Below, in pieces: positions 1 to 7,127 of a stretch of 36,095 nt of DNA. The DNA comes from Peptacetobacter sp900539645 (GTDB lineage: Bacteria > Bacillota > Clostridia > Peptostreptococcales > Peptostreptococcaceae). The stretch is taken from assembly GCF_047807365.1 (NCBI RefSeq), contig NZ_JBLOUI010000026.1:1-36095 (forward strand). Direction: 5' to 3'. Both the position numbers and the translations under genes were made by a program. Positions within the stretch are counted from its first letter, which is position 1; every line of letters begins with the position of its first letter. Under the pieces are notes generated by a model. That model did no database searches. It was not told the DNA's origin and worked only from the letters and a program-made list of their open reading frames with translations.

Positions 1-105
1 CTCGCCTATGCTTCGCAGCACAAACCTTGCAAGTCGCTATCAAGTTCGTCGGTAGCTACGCCTTTTATGGACTTTCACCACAGATTAATAGCATGCCCGT
101 CATAC
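1..105 (-). mobile_element. Group IIC-like intron, 5' end (cut by window edge)
   Basis: Read on the minus strand from position 105, the sequence starts GTATGACGGGCATG and continues with a TGGTGAAAGTCCA block, then ACCGACGAACTTG and a GCGAAGCATAGGCGAG stretch. This order matches the domain I start of bacterial class C group II introns as I remember it (Oceanobacillus-type: GTGTGCCCGGCATG followed by GGGTGAGAGTCCC). Class C introns are known to insert just downstream of intrinsic terminator stems. Here the putative first base follows the T-run of the terminator at 107-137, which is exactly that position. The rest of the ribozyme and any reverse transcriptase gene lie outside the window. What I see is the motif match and the location; mobility is inferred. 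Confidence 0.7.
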
Positions 106-106
106 T

Positions 107-137
107 AAAAAGGCCGTTGCATTAATTGCAACAGCCT
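107..137 (-). terminator. Intrinsic terminator of the cooS operon
   Basis: On the minus strand an 11-bp stem (AGGCTGTTGCA / TGCAACGGCCT, one mismatch) with a 5-nt loop is followed by TTTTT. It begins about eight bases after the stop codon of the oxidoreductase gene and ends the CO dehydrogenase operon. The group II intron start follows it directly. Confidence 0.85.
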
Positions 138-144
138 CATATTT

Positions 145-1362
145 TTAGTAATTCCAGATATACTTTCCTCTTTCTCCTGTTCCATAGAAATCAGCAAATG
201 TTATATCAAAAATATTCTCTTTAAAATCTACATCTATATCATTCTTAATTATATACTGCCAAATTCCCGAATGAGAAATATCTCCCTGAAGAAGAATTCC
301 CTTAAGCTTACCATCTCTAACAACTGCCTTCTTGTAGTTCTTAGAATCTTCCTGCTCTACAACCTTGTCCCCTTCCTCTTCTCTTATATTTCCAAGACAA
401 AGAGTAACTAGTCCGTAGAAATTCATAGTATTCTTTAAAGCAAATCTATCTTCATATTTTTCTTCCATACCTGACATATTTCTAGCTGCAGTTTTTCCCT
501 GCTTCATAGCATTTGGCCATATTCCAGAAAGACCTGCAACATCTCCTGCTGCATAAACATCGTCCACACTAGTTTTCATAAAGTCGTCTACAACAATCCC
601 TCTGTCTACTTCTACATTGCTTCCTTCTAAAAATCCTACTGCTGGTCTAACCCCAGCTGCAACGATTATCATATCACAAGCAACTGTTTCTCCTGTATCA
701 AATGTAACTGCGTGAATTTTTCCGTCTTCAGAGCACTCAGCCTTATCAGCTTTACATCCAAGGTAGAATTTCGCACCTGCATCTTCAAATTTTCTCTGGT
801 ATTCTTCAGCTGCATGTGGATTTAACTGAACAGGAAGTATGCTAGGAGCCATTTCGACTATTGTTACATCCTTACCTCTTTCAAGAAGTCCATGAGCTGC
901 ATCAAGTCCAACAAGACCAGATCCAACGATAAGTATTTTTTCTGATTCCTCAGCCATCTTATCTATAGCCTGGGCATCTCTTAAATGTCTAAGCCCAAAC
1001 ACATTAGATGCCTTTCTAAAATCTCCAACTGGTGGTATAAAGCTATTTGCACCTGTTGCTATTAGAAGCTTGTCGTATTTTACAACATCACCATCTAAAA
1101 GGACAACTTCCTTATTAGCTGTGTCTATTTTATCAACTCCAACCTTTTTCCAATCTATATTGTTTACTTCGAAAAAGTCTTCACTTGTGAAGTTTAGAGT
1201 CTTTTCATCTCTCTCATGTGATATATATTTATGTAGCATACAACGAGAGTGTACAAACTGATCTTCTGAAACCATTGTAATTTCAGAGCATTTGTCTAAT
1301 TTTCTTAATTCTTCAGCTGCTGTAATACCTGCAGCCCCTACACCGATAATTACATACTTCAT
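145..1362 (-). CDS. FAD/NAD(P)-dependent oxidoreductase of the CO dehydrogenase operon
   Basis: A 405-residue pyridine-nucleotide-disulphide-type flavoprotein. The N-terminus carries an FAD Rossmann motif (IIGVGAAGITAAEEL, residues 4-18). A second nucleotide-binding motif (LIVGSGLVGLDAAHGL, near residue 145) fits NAD(P)H, and YAAGDVAG near residue 270 is the second FAD contact. It lacks the redox-active CxxxxC of glutathione-reductase-type enzymes and resembles NADH oxidase / rubredoxin reductase-like proteins. It is the third gene after cooS and cooF, starting 4 nt after the cooF stop, so it probably passes electrons from CO via the CooF ferredoxin to NAD(P)+ or another acceptor. That electron route is known for CooS-CooF-FNOR clusters in Clostridium relatives and is inferred here. 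The start is an ATG next to a GGAGGTGT-like site. Confidence 0.85.
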   Translation of the reverse strand: MKYVIIGVGAAGITAAEELRKLDKCSEITMVSEDQFVHSRCMLHKYISHERDEKTLNFTSEDFFEVNNIDWKKVGVDKIDTANKEVVLLDGDVVKYDKLLIATGANSFIPPVGDFRKASNVFGLRHLRDAQAIDKMAEESEKILIVGSGLVGLDAAHGLLERGKDVTIVEMAPSILPVQLNPHAAEEYQRKFEDAGAKFYLGCKADKAECSEDGKIHAVTFDTGETVACDMIIVAAGVRPAVGFLEGSNVEVDRGIVVDDFMKTSVDDVYAAGDVAGLSGIWPNAMKQGKTAARNMSGMEEKYEDRFALKNTMNFYGLVTLCLGNIREEEGDKVVEQEDSKNYKKAVVRDGKLKGILLQGDISHSGIWQYIIKNDIDVDFKENIFDITFADFYGTGERGKYIWNY

Positions 1363-1366
1363 CAGC

Positions 1367-1813
1367 TTACACCTCCTCTACATGAATTGCTTTTTTAGGA
1401 CATGATTTTACGCAACTTGGCTCTCCACCATGCTCTAAGCAGAAATCACATTTTATAACTTTTGTCTTAGTTATTCTATCTGGTTTTAATACACCAAATG
1501 GACAGTTCATCACACACATAAAGCAAGAACCACATCTTTTTTCGTCGTATGTAACAAGTCCTGATTCTGGGTCTTTTTTAAGAGCACCACTCATGCAAGA
1601 CATTACGCATTCTGGTTCATCACAATGTCTGCAGAATATTGGACGATAATTTCCTTTTTCGTCTTTATATATAAAGTTTCTTGATTCATTTCCTGGGTCA
1701 AGAAGGTTTAGTGTATATACATCGCCTTCATCTTTTCTGTGAGCCTGCATACATGCTACTGAGCAGTTTTTGCATCCATCACATTTTTCGTAGTCTACAA
1801 TTATTCTTTTCAT
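1367..1813 (-). CDS. cooF: CooF-type ferredoxin (4x[4Fe-4S]) of CO dehydrogenase
   Basis: A 148-residue iron-sulphur protein with four cysteine clusters of the HycB/CooF/DmsB type: CDGCKNCSVAC near the N-terminus, CRHCDEPECVMSC, CGSCFMCVMNC, and CDFCLEHGGEPSC near the C-terminus. It should take electrons from CooS and hand them to the downstream flavoprotein. The reading frame is open 11 codons further upstream, but the start at 1813 is preferred. It has AAGGAGGG at about 1822-1829, and the upstream extension would run into the end of cooS. That ribosome site overlaps the cooS stop codon, so the two genes are likely translationally coupled. Family and role are well supported; the physiological acceptor is not visible. 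Confidence 0.9.
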   Translation of the reverse strand: MKRIIVDYEKCDGCKNCSVACMQAHRKDEGDVYTLNLLDPGNESRNFIYKDEKGNYRPIFCRHCDEPECVMSCMSGALKKDPESGLVTYDEKRCGSCFMCVMNCPFGVLKPDRITKTKVIKCDFCLEHGGEPSCVKSCPKKAIHVEEV

Positions 1814-1821
1814 ATAGGCGC

Positions 1822-1829
1822 CCTCCTTA
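1822..1829 (-). promoter_or_regulatory. Ribosome binding site of cooF overlapping the cooS stop
   Basis: AAGGAGGG on the minus strand overlaps the cooS TAA at 1827-1829 and lies 8 nt from the ATG at 1811-1813. It decides the cooF start against the longer open frame and implies coupling of cooS and cooF translation. Confidence 0.8.
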
Positions 1830-3713
1830 GATATTAAGTGCAGCACGTTTTTCTTCTATAATTTTTTCAAGAATATCAGCTGTTTCTTTTGCATCTGGGT
1901 TTATTATTACCTGTCCACCTGTTAACTGTTTCATATCTTCAGTTAATACTTTTACCGCTACATCACTTCCTGTTACAAATGGAGGTAATCCTAAGTGTAG
2001 TGGTAATCCTAAAGCAAGTCCGAAGCATCCATCAGCAAGTGCCTGTTCTTCTAGCCACTGAGCTGCAGATAATACAAGTGGTAACTGAGGTAAATCTATT
2101 CCTATAGCTTCAGCTAATTCTGTAGCTACTATTTCTAGTCTTCCTATTGCTAGACATGGACCGAAGTTTAATACTGGTGGTATTCCTAAAGATTCGCAAA
2201 CTTTTCTTAGTTTTGGTCCAGCGTATTTAGCAGCTTCTGGATTCATAAATCCGCAGTTTTCTATTCCTCCTGAAGAACATCCAGCAGTTAAAACTATTAT
2301 ATCTCTTGATATTAATTCTTTAACTAAATCAACACTTAAAACATCGTGTCCTCCTGCAGTTAAGTTTGAACATCCAACTACTCCTGCAACACCTTTTATT
2401 TCTCCAGCTACTAATAAGTCTATAAGTGGTTTCCAGTTTCCACCTAAGAAGTCTTTTAATGAACCTTCACTTACACCAGTTAGTGCATTGTCGAATCCAT
2501 GATCTTCAAATAGGTTAAGCTCCACCTTTCCTCTTCTTGATGTATAAGATTCTATTATTTTATCTATTATTTCTTCAGAAACAGCTTCTCTGTTTTCAAA
2601 GTCGAATTCTTTTAATTCTGCATTTGCTTTTTTAGCAACGCTATCTATACATATCTGTTTTATTTTTAATTCGTCGCATATTGGCTCTATTCCTGGAAGT
2701 GTACAGTTGAATTCTGATATAACTGCATCTATTGCACCAGTTGCAAGTATTGCTTCACTTGTGTAGTTATTTCCTGCATGTCCGTCAAATATATCTTCGT
2801 AGTGAGCACCTCTTAGCTGTAAATCCTGTCCAACACAAGTACATCCAACTAATTTGAACCCTTTTGCTCCAACTGCTTCAGCTTTTTTAACAACATCTTC
2901 TTCAGTTAATCTCTTCTGAAGGTATGTGAACATTGAGTGCTGATGTCCAGTTATCATTATGTTTATATAATCAGGGTTTACAACTCTCATTCCTACAGGA
3001 GCAAGTCTTATTTCTGGCTCTCCTAAAACTATATCGTTTAGTAGGTTTGTAAGAGTTAATCCGTATATACCTGTTGAAATTCCTAGTTTTAAACAGTCTT
3101 TTAGCATATCAACTGGGTCTGAGTTTAAGTTTGTTGAACATTTTACAACACCATGACATACTTCTGATTTTGCTCCACCAGGTAGTATTCCAAGTTCTTT
3201 CCAGTTTTCATATCTTGGAGCATAAGCCATTTTTTTGATTAATTTCATTTCTTCAAATTCAGGAAGATATAAATCAGCTAATACAGCATCTGCAACCATT
3301 TCTGCTCTTTTGTGCATATCTTCTTCATGTATTTCAAATATATCTGCTAATTTATTTAACGCATTTATTCCTTTTATTTCACCTTTTTTCTGAGCTACGT
3401 CTTTTACGTTTCTAGCTGTATTTTCAACAACGTGTATGTAGCATCCTGATCCTGATGCAACTGCTCTTAAAAAGTTTCTTGTAACTATTGTATCTGCATT
3501 TGCTCCACATATCCCTCTTGGAGAATCTGGAGTTATTCTACAAGGACCATTTGAACATAGTCTACAGCAAACTCCCTGTAAACCAAATCCACATTTAGTT
3601 TTCTGAGTGTCTACTCTATGATGAGATGTTTCAAATGGAAGATTTCTGATGTAACCTTCTAAAGGTTTGTCTGCACTTTTACATGTATTACAGCCATAGC
3701 ATTTATGATTCAT
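1827..3713 (-). CDS. cooS: Anaerobic Ni-Fe carbon monoxide dehydrogenase, catalytic subunit
   Basis: A 628-residue monofunctional CO dehydrogenase oxidising CO + H2O to CO2 with two electrons at a [Ni-4Fe-4S] C-cluster. Cys41 and Cys49 match the inter-subunit D-cluster ligands. Cys50, Cys53, Cys58 and the next Cys (GICGAN, about 69) match the B-cluster. The C-terminal half has AGCSSGGIENCGFM and NFGPCLAIGR, typical of the C-cluster cysteines. Length is normal for CooS. No acetyl-CoA synthase genes are present in the window. The operon with cooF and a flavin oxidoreductase therefore points to CO oxidation or reductant disposal rather than the full Wood-Ljungdahl pathway, though ACS genes could lie elsewhere. 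AGGAGG lies 7 nt before the ATG. A perfect IscR/Rrf2-type palindrome upstream suggests control by the adjacent Rrf2 regulator. Confidence 0.95.
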   Translation of the reverse strand: MNHKCYGCNTCKSADKPLEGYIRNLPFETSHHRVDTQKTKCGFGLQGVCCRLCSNGPCRITPDSPRGICGANADTIVTRNFLRAVASGSGCYIHVVENTARNVKDVAQKKGEIKGINALNKLADIFEIHEEDMHKRAEMVADAVLADLYLPEFEEMKLIKKMAYAPRYENWKELGILPGGAKSEVCHGVVKCSTNLNSDPVDMLKDCLKLGISTGIYGLTLTNLLNDIVLGEPEIRLAPVGMRVVNPDYINIMITGHQHSMFTYLQKRLTEEDVVKKAEAVGAKGFKLVGCTCVGQDLQLRGAHYEDIFDGHAGNNYTSEAILATGAIDAVISEFNCTLPGIEPICDELKIKQICIDSVAKKANAELKEFDFENREAVSEEIIDKIIESYTSRRGKVELNLFEDHGFDNALTGVSEGSLKDFLGGNWKPLIDLLVAGEIKGVAGVVGCSNLTAGGHDVLSVDLVKELISRDIIVLTAGCSSGGIENCGFMNPEAAKYAGPKLRKVCESLGIPPVLNFGPCLAIGRLEIVATELAEAIGIDLPQLPLVLSAAQWLEEQALADGCFGLALGLPLHLGLPPFVTGSDVAVKVLTEDMKQLTGGQVIINPDAKETADILEKIIEEKRAALNI

Positions 3714-3805
3714 AATTTTACCTCCTGATATTGGAAATTAATTTTTTTAATTATTTTTTTGATTTTGAATTTATTATTGCCTCGATTAAAAACTTGATGA
3801 ATTTT

Positions 3806-3834
3806 GTTATTTTGTTTGACGCTTTATTTGTCAA
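3806..3834 (-). promoter_or_regulatory. Candidate cooS promoter
   Basis: On the minus strand TTGACA (3834-3829) is followed after 17 nt by AATAAC (3811-3806), a perfect -35 with a weak -10. It is about 95 nt before the cooS ATG. The weak -10 would fit an activated or regulated promoter. Confidence 0.4.
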
Positions 3835-3866
3835 TCTGCATTTTTAATTTTTACTCCATTTTTATT

Positions 3867-3883
3867 TGGACTATTTTAGTCCA
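3867..3883. promoter_or_regulatory. IscR/Rrf2-type operator upstream of cooS
   Basis: A perfect 17-bp palindrome TGGACTAAAATAGTCCA (minus-strand reading). Its inner 13 bp, GACTAAAATAGTC, fit the core of the type 1 IscR consensus (GACTRwwwYAGTC) as I recall it. It lies about 33 bp upstream of the cooS -35 candidate and 87 bp downstream of the Rrf2 gene's stop. Binding by that regulator is inferred. Confidence 0.6.
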
Positions 3884-3904
3884 CTTTAATTTTAAAAATT
3901 TTTT

Positions 3905-3924
3905 AGCTTGAAGTTATACAAGCT
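3905..3924. repeat. Small inverted repeat between the rrf2 gene and cooS
   Basis: AGCTTG and CAAGCT arms are separated by 8 nt. The T-run is on the plus-strand side, where no gene is transcribed, so it is not an obvious terminator of the minus-strand Rrf2 gene. It could be an additional protein-binding dyad or a weak hairpin in the transcript. Confidence 0.4.
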
Positions 3925-3970
3925 TTTTTTATTTTTTATAATGCAAAATTTAACTTTTTAATACTCTTTT

Positions 3971-4417
3971 TTACAATATACTTTTTCTACTATCGAAGTC
4001 TTTAGATTTACATTCAAAGTTTCTATCCTCTAATATTTCTTCAAGACTTCTTCTCTTTAGCAGCATTTCTACCTGATTTTGGATAAATATCAGTTCTTTA
4101 TGTACTTTGCACATCCCATTTGAACCATTTCTGTTGCAGAAGCTGTGTATACACTCCATAACAGCAAAGTCTGGATCAACTGCGATTATTACATCGTACA
4201 GAGTTAGTTCGTTTAGGTCTTTTTTTAAACTATATCCTCCATTTGCTCCCCTTTTTATCTCTACTATCTCGCTCTTTGCAAGCTTTTTGATAATCTTGTA
4301 AGCAAATGCCTCTGGTAGTAATTCCCTTTCGCATATTGTTTTGATTGTTAATTTTTCTTCGTCTTTTAGAGCTCTGACTATTCTAATTGCATAGTCGCTT
4401 TCCCTTGTAAATAACAT
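3971..4417 (-). CDS. Rrf2-family transcriptional regulator (probable Fe-S sensor)
   Basis: A 148-residue Rrf2/IscR-family protein with an N-terminal winged helix (MLFTRESDYAIRIVRAL, then KIIKKLAKSEIVEIKRGANGGYSL). Three cysteines, Cys89, Cys94 and Cys103 (C-x4-C-x8-C), are followed by His106. They lie where IscR carries its cluster ligands Cys92/98/104 and His107, so an iron-sulphur cluster is likely. The gene lies directly upstream of cooS in the same orientation. With the IscR-like palindrome between them, the simplest reading is a redox- or cluster-responsive regulator of CO dehydrogenase. The true signal (CO, oxygen, iron or cluster supply) cannot be read from sequence. It has its own promoter. 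Confidence 0.85.
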   Translation of the reverse strand: MLFTRESDYAIRIVRALKDEEKLTIKTICERELLPEAFAYKIIKKLAKSEIVEIKRGANGGYSLKKDLNELTLYDVIIAVDPDFAVMECIHSFCNRNGSNGMCKVHKELIFIQNQVEMLLKRRSLEEILEDRNFECKSKDFDSRKSIL

Positions 4418-4440
4418 TTTCCATCACCTACTATGTCTTA

Positions 4441-4469
4441 ATCTTATCAAACTAGATAATTTTTGTCAA
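4441..4469 (-). promoter_or_regulatory. Promoter of the Rrf2 regulator, with internal dyad
   Basis: On the minus strand TTGACA (4469-4464), a 17-nt spacer and TAAGAT (4446-4441). Between and overlapping the boxes is a dyad, TTATC-N6-GATAA (4444-4459), well placed for autorepression. The -35 lies at the outer edge of the long palindrome at 4464-4683. Confidence 0.65.
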
Positions 4470-4683
4470 CATTATTTTGTTAAATTTTTTTCATCTAAAT
4501 AAGACGATTTATAAAATCTTTTGAAAAAACAAAAGGGAGATATATGTAGCCTTCTCTCCAGGCAATCGAGTTGCATTGTCGAGTTCGGCTACATATATTC
4601 TCCCTATTTTTTGTTTTTCAAATAGATTTTTTATAAATCGCTACTTCTTTAATCTGAAAACTTATTTAACAAAATTGTTGACT
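4464..4683. repeat. Long gene-end palindrome A (downstream of alr)
   Basis: Imperfect inverted repeat with arms of about 85-97 nt (GTCAACA...ATATGTAGCC and its complement) around a 35-nt centre at 4552-4586. The centre reads CTCCAGGCAATCGAGTTGC, then ATTGTCGAG. The centre is nearly shared with palindrome H (28765-28796); the arms are not. It fills most of the space between alr and the Rrf2 gene, with its left edge reaching the Rrf2 promoter. 4684-4760 holds nothing else that I recognise. Confidence 0.75.
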
Positions 4684-4760
4684 GCAAATTTGTGTGTTTT
4701 TGTACACTAGTTTATATTTTGTATAATGTTTTATTGTCAGTCTTTTTAAGTTTTTAAATA

Positions 4761-5927
4761 CTAATATCTTAGATAGTCGTCGTATTTTATTATGTCTTCG
4801 TGTTCAATGAATACTCTTGGTATTCTTCTTGAGATGTTGCACATTATTTCGTGGGCAATTGTTCCGCAGTCATCTGCAAATTCACTTATGCTCACACCAC
4901 CTTTTCCAAATACTACAGCTTCATCTCCAACTTTTATGTCGTCGTCCATTCCTATTTTTATCATGCACTGGTCCATGCATATTCTTCCAACTACTTCATA
5001 ATCTTTTCCGTTTATACATACTTTTGGATTTTTTCTTCCTCTGACAAATCCATCTGCATATCCTATTGCAAGTGTAGCAATTCTTTCTTTTTCTTTCGCT
5101 TCATAAGTGCATCCATAGCTTATTTTTTCGCCAGGCTCTATTGTTTTTATGTGAGAAACCCTAGTTTTTATAGTCATTACAGGCTCAACAGGCACTCTTT
5201 CTTTCATAATATCATCTGAAGGATAGCATCCGTACATGATTATCCCCGCTCTTACCATGTCGAATTTCAAATCGTCGCAATCAACTATAGCTGCACTATT
5301 TGCTGCGTGCACCAATGGCACTTCAACGCCTTCTTCTTTTAATCTATTTAACATATACTTGAATTTTTCGCCCTGCATTTCAGTAAAGCTCTTGTCAACT
5401 TCATCAGCTGCAGCAAAATGAGTAAATATCCCCTTAATACTAATTCTATCCATTTCGCTTATTTCTTTAATCTGCTGAACAGACTCCTCAGTAACCTTAA
5501 ATCCAAGTCTGTTCATACCAGTATCTATCTTTATATGAACCTTCGCATCCATTTCTAAATCTTCTGCAGCTTTATTTAACTTCACAGCGTCTTCCATAGA
5601 ATAAACAGTAAACATAACATCATTTCTGATTATATCTCTGTATCTCTGCTCTGGAGTATATCCAAGTATCAGAATTGGAAGATCTAACCCCTTTCTTCTA
5701 AGCTCCATAGCCTCCTCAGCTCTAGAAACAGCAAGATACTCAACATCATTTTCCTCTAAAGTCTTTGCAATCTCAACAGAACCATGCCCATAAGCATCAG
5801 CCTTTACGATTCCACATATCTTTTCCCCGTTATTTAAAACTTTTCTAATACTTTCTAAATTTCTCTTAAAAGCATCTAAATCTATCTCTGCCCAAGCAAC
5901 CGCCTTAATTCTACTCTTATCTATCAT
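4761..5927 (-). CDS. alr: Alanine racemase
   Basis: A 388-residue PLP-dependent racemase (fold type III) interconverting L- and D-alanine for peptidoglycan. The PLP lysine lies in GIVKADAYGHG (about residues 39-49). The catalytic tyrosine is in ISYGCTYEAKEKERIATLAIGYADG, the usual barrel to beta-domain junction, and the C-terminal IAHEIMCNISRRIPR motif is typical. Length is normal. A GGGGG-rich site precedes the ATG by a few bases. The gene is alone: the long palindrome A follows it and a noncoding region with two terminator-like hairpins precedes it. Whether those hairpins influence alr is unknown; more than 180 nt separates them from the start. Confidence 0.95.
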   Translation of the reverse strand: MIDKSRIKAVAWAEIDLDAFKRNLESIRKVLNNGEKICGIVKADAYGHGSVEIAKTLEENDVEYLAVSRAEEAMELRRKGLDLPILILGYTPEQRYRDIIRNDVMFTVYSMEDAVKLNKAAEDLEMDAKVHIKIDTGMNRLGFKVTEESVQQIKEISEMDRISIKGIFTHFAAADEVDKSFTEMQGEKFKYMLNRLKEEGVEVPLVHAANSAAIVDCDDLKFDMVRAGIIMYGCYPSDDIMKERVPVEPVMTIKTRVSHIKTIEPGEKISYGCTYEAKEKERIATLAIGYADGFVRGRKNPKVCINGKDYEVVGRICMDQCMIKIGMDDDIKVGDEAVVFGKGGVSISEFADDCGTIAHEIMCNISRRIPRVFIEHEDIIKYDDYLRY

Positions 5928-6109
5928 CTTAAAACCCCCAGTTCAAACTAATATATCTATCTAAAAGTCTTATTTTCTAATCTATCTAAATAACCTTATT
6001 ATTTAAAAAACACAACAATTAATAATTTTACATGTCTATAAACTAAACTCTCAACACATAAAATCAAAAATCGCTTAATAAACTATATACTAATATAAAT
6101 TACTTTACC

Positions 6110-6233
6110 ACATAAAAAAAGAACCACACTGCATCAGTTTTTAACACACTGCGGTCCTCTATACTAAAAAAATCCCACCGGGTTGCGCTTGAAATCAGAG
6201 GCGTGGTGGGTTCTGTTACCTACATTATAACAC
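6110..6233 (-). ncRNA. Candidate small RNA or attenuator: promoter plus two tandem terminator-like hairpins
   Basis: On the minus strand an extended -10 (TGTTATAAT, 6232-6224) should start RNA near 6217. About 7 nt later a hairpin forms (CCCACC at 6210-6205 with GGTGGG at 6179-6174, and inner CGC/GCG), followed by seven T at 6172-6166. A second structured stretch (GGACC to GGTTC, with internal CAGT/ACTG) ends in another seven T at 6120-6114. The T-runs argue for RNA ends of about 50 and 105 nt. I do not recognise the family; it could be a small RNA, a type I antitoxin or a leader of alr. I found no small ORF within it. 5928-6109 is AT-rich with no recognised feature. Confidence 0.5.
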
Positions 6234-6249
6234 ATATCATTACATCAAA

Positions 6250-6541
6250 ACAGTATAGAAAACTGTTACAAAATAACTAAAAGATTAGCATTTAGGGCTT
6301 TTGAAAATTTTTTCTTAGAGCTTTCTCTTTTGCTTGTGATTATAAACAAATACCGCTCGACAATCTGAAGTAGATTTCGACTTTAACTTCGAGCGGAGCT
6401 CGAACTAGAGGAAAGAAATCGACGAAGCCTGGAGAGCGTATTGTTTATAATTGCAAGCATAAAAAGAGAGGCTCTTGAAAAAATTCAAAAGCCCCTACAA
6501 ATACTAATCTTCAGTTATTTCGTATCCATGTTTTCTATACT
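6250..6541. repeat. Long gene-end palindrome B, mirroring the ysxC 3' end
   Basis: Arms of about 100 nt flank a centre at 6354-6437. The right arm contains the end of ysxC including its last codons. The left arm (6250-6300) is an inverted near-copy: CAGTATAGAAAAC is identical in both, followed by AAATAACT..AAGATTAG and AGGGCTTTTGAA. Read on the minus strand, the centre runs GCTCTCCAGGCTTCGTCGA, an inner hairpin (TTCGAGC/GCTCGAA), then CAGATTGTCGAGCGG. The same bipartite core occurs in palindromes C2, D and F. The outer parts carry T-rich hairpin ends that can serve as the terminator of lon-ysxC. Confidence 0.8.
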
Positions 6542-7115
6542 GCTCAACTATTTCACTCCATAGTTCTTCTATTCCAGTTTTTTTAGATGAAGATACAGGT
6601 ATTATCTTTTCATCCTTTTCTAACTGAAGTTTCTTTCTTATAACGCTTAAATGTTTTAAATACTGTCCTCTTGATATCTTATCCGCTTTTGTCGCAACAA
6701 CAACACAATCATATCCGTAGTATTTTATCCAATCGTACATCATCTTATCGTCTGCAGTAGGTTCGTGTCTTATATCTACAAGAAGGAATATAGCACAAAG
6801 CTCGTCTCTTTCCTGAAGATATCTCTCCATTACCTGTCCCCACTTATCCTTTTCAGACTTAGCAACCTTTGCATATCCATACCCTGGTAAATCGACAAAG
6901 AAGAACTCCTTATTTATTAAGTAGAAGTTTATAGTTCTTGTCTTACCTGGTGTAGAACTTGTTCTAGCGAAATTTCTTCTGTTAAGTAAAGCATTTGTAA
7001 GTGATGATTTACCAACATTAGATCTCCCAGCTAGTGCTATCTCAGGTATCCCATCTGTAGGATACTGGTGTCTATGTACAGCACTCATTGTTATCTCTGA
7101 GCTTCTTATTTTCAT
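6504..7115 (-). CDS. ysxC: Ribosome biogenesis GTPase YsxC/EngB
   Basis: A 203-residue TrmE-Era-EngA-like GTPase needed for late 50S subunit assembly. G1 is AGRSNVGKSSL, G3 DLPGYGYA, G4 ATKADK, and G5 is near VSSSKKTG. Length is typical. It starts 12 nt after lon and uses GAGGTGAGAG as ribosome site; the lon-ysxC pair is a conserved Firmicute arrangement. Its last codons are mirrored in the palindrome that follows (see 6250-6541). Function is well established for the family. Confidence 0.95.
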   Translation of the reverse strand: MKIRSSEITMSAVHRHQYPTDGIPEIALAGRSNVGKSSLTNALLNRRNFARTSSTPGKTRTINFYLINKEFFFVDLPGYGYAKVAKSEKDKWGQVMERYLQERDELCAIFLLVDIRHEPTADDKMMYDWIKYYGYDCVVVATKADKISRGQYLKHLSVIRKKLQLEKDEKIIPVSSSKKTGIEELWSEIVEQYRKHGYEITED

Positions 7116-7127
7116 TCTCTCACCTCT

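Noticed and set aside
3905..3924. Terminator between the Rrf2 gene and cooS
   Set aside because: The T-run is on the wrong side for minus-strand transcription, so it was listed only as a small inverted repeat.
4851..5219. Plus-strand open frame opposite alr
   Set aside because: It is the complement of the well-supported alr gene, low in complexity, with no ribosome site; the same applies to the other frames opposite lon, clpX, tig, ligA, folC and valS.
6110..6233. A known riboswitch class for alr
   Set aside because: I could not match it to any riboswitch consensus that I remember, and it lies over 180 nt from alr, so only a generic small RNA/attenuator call is made.
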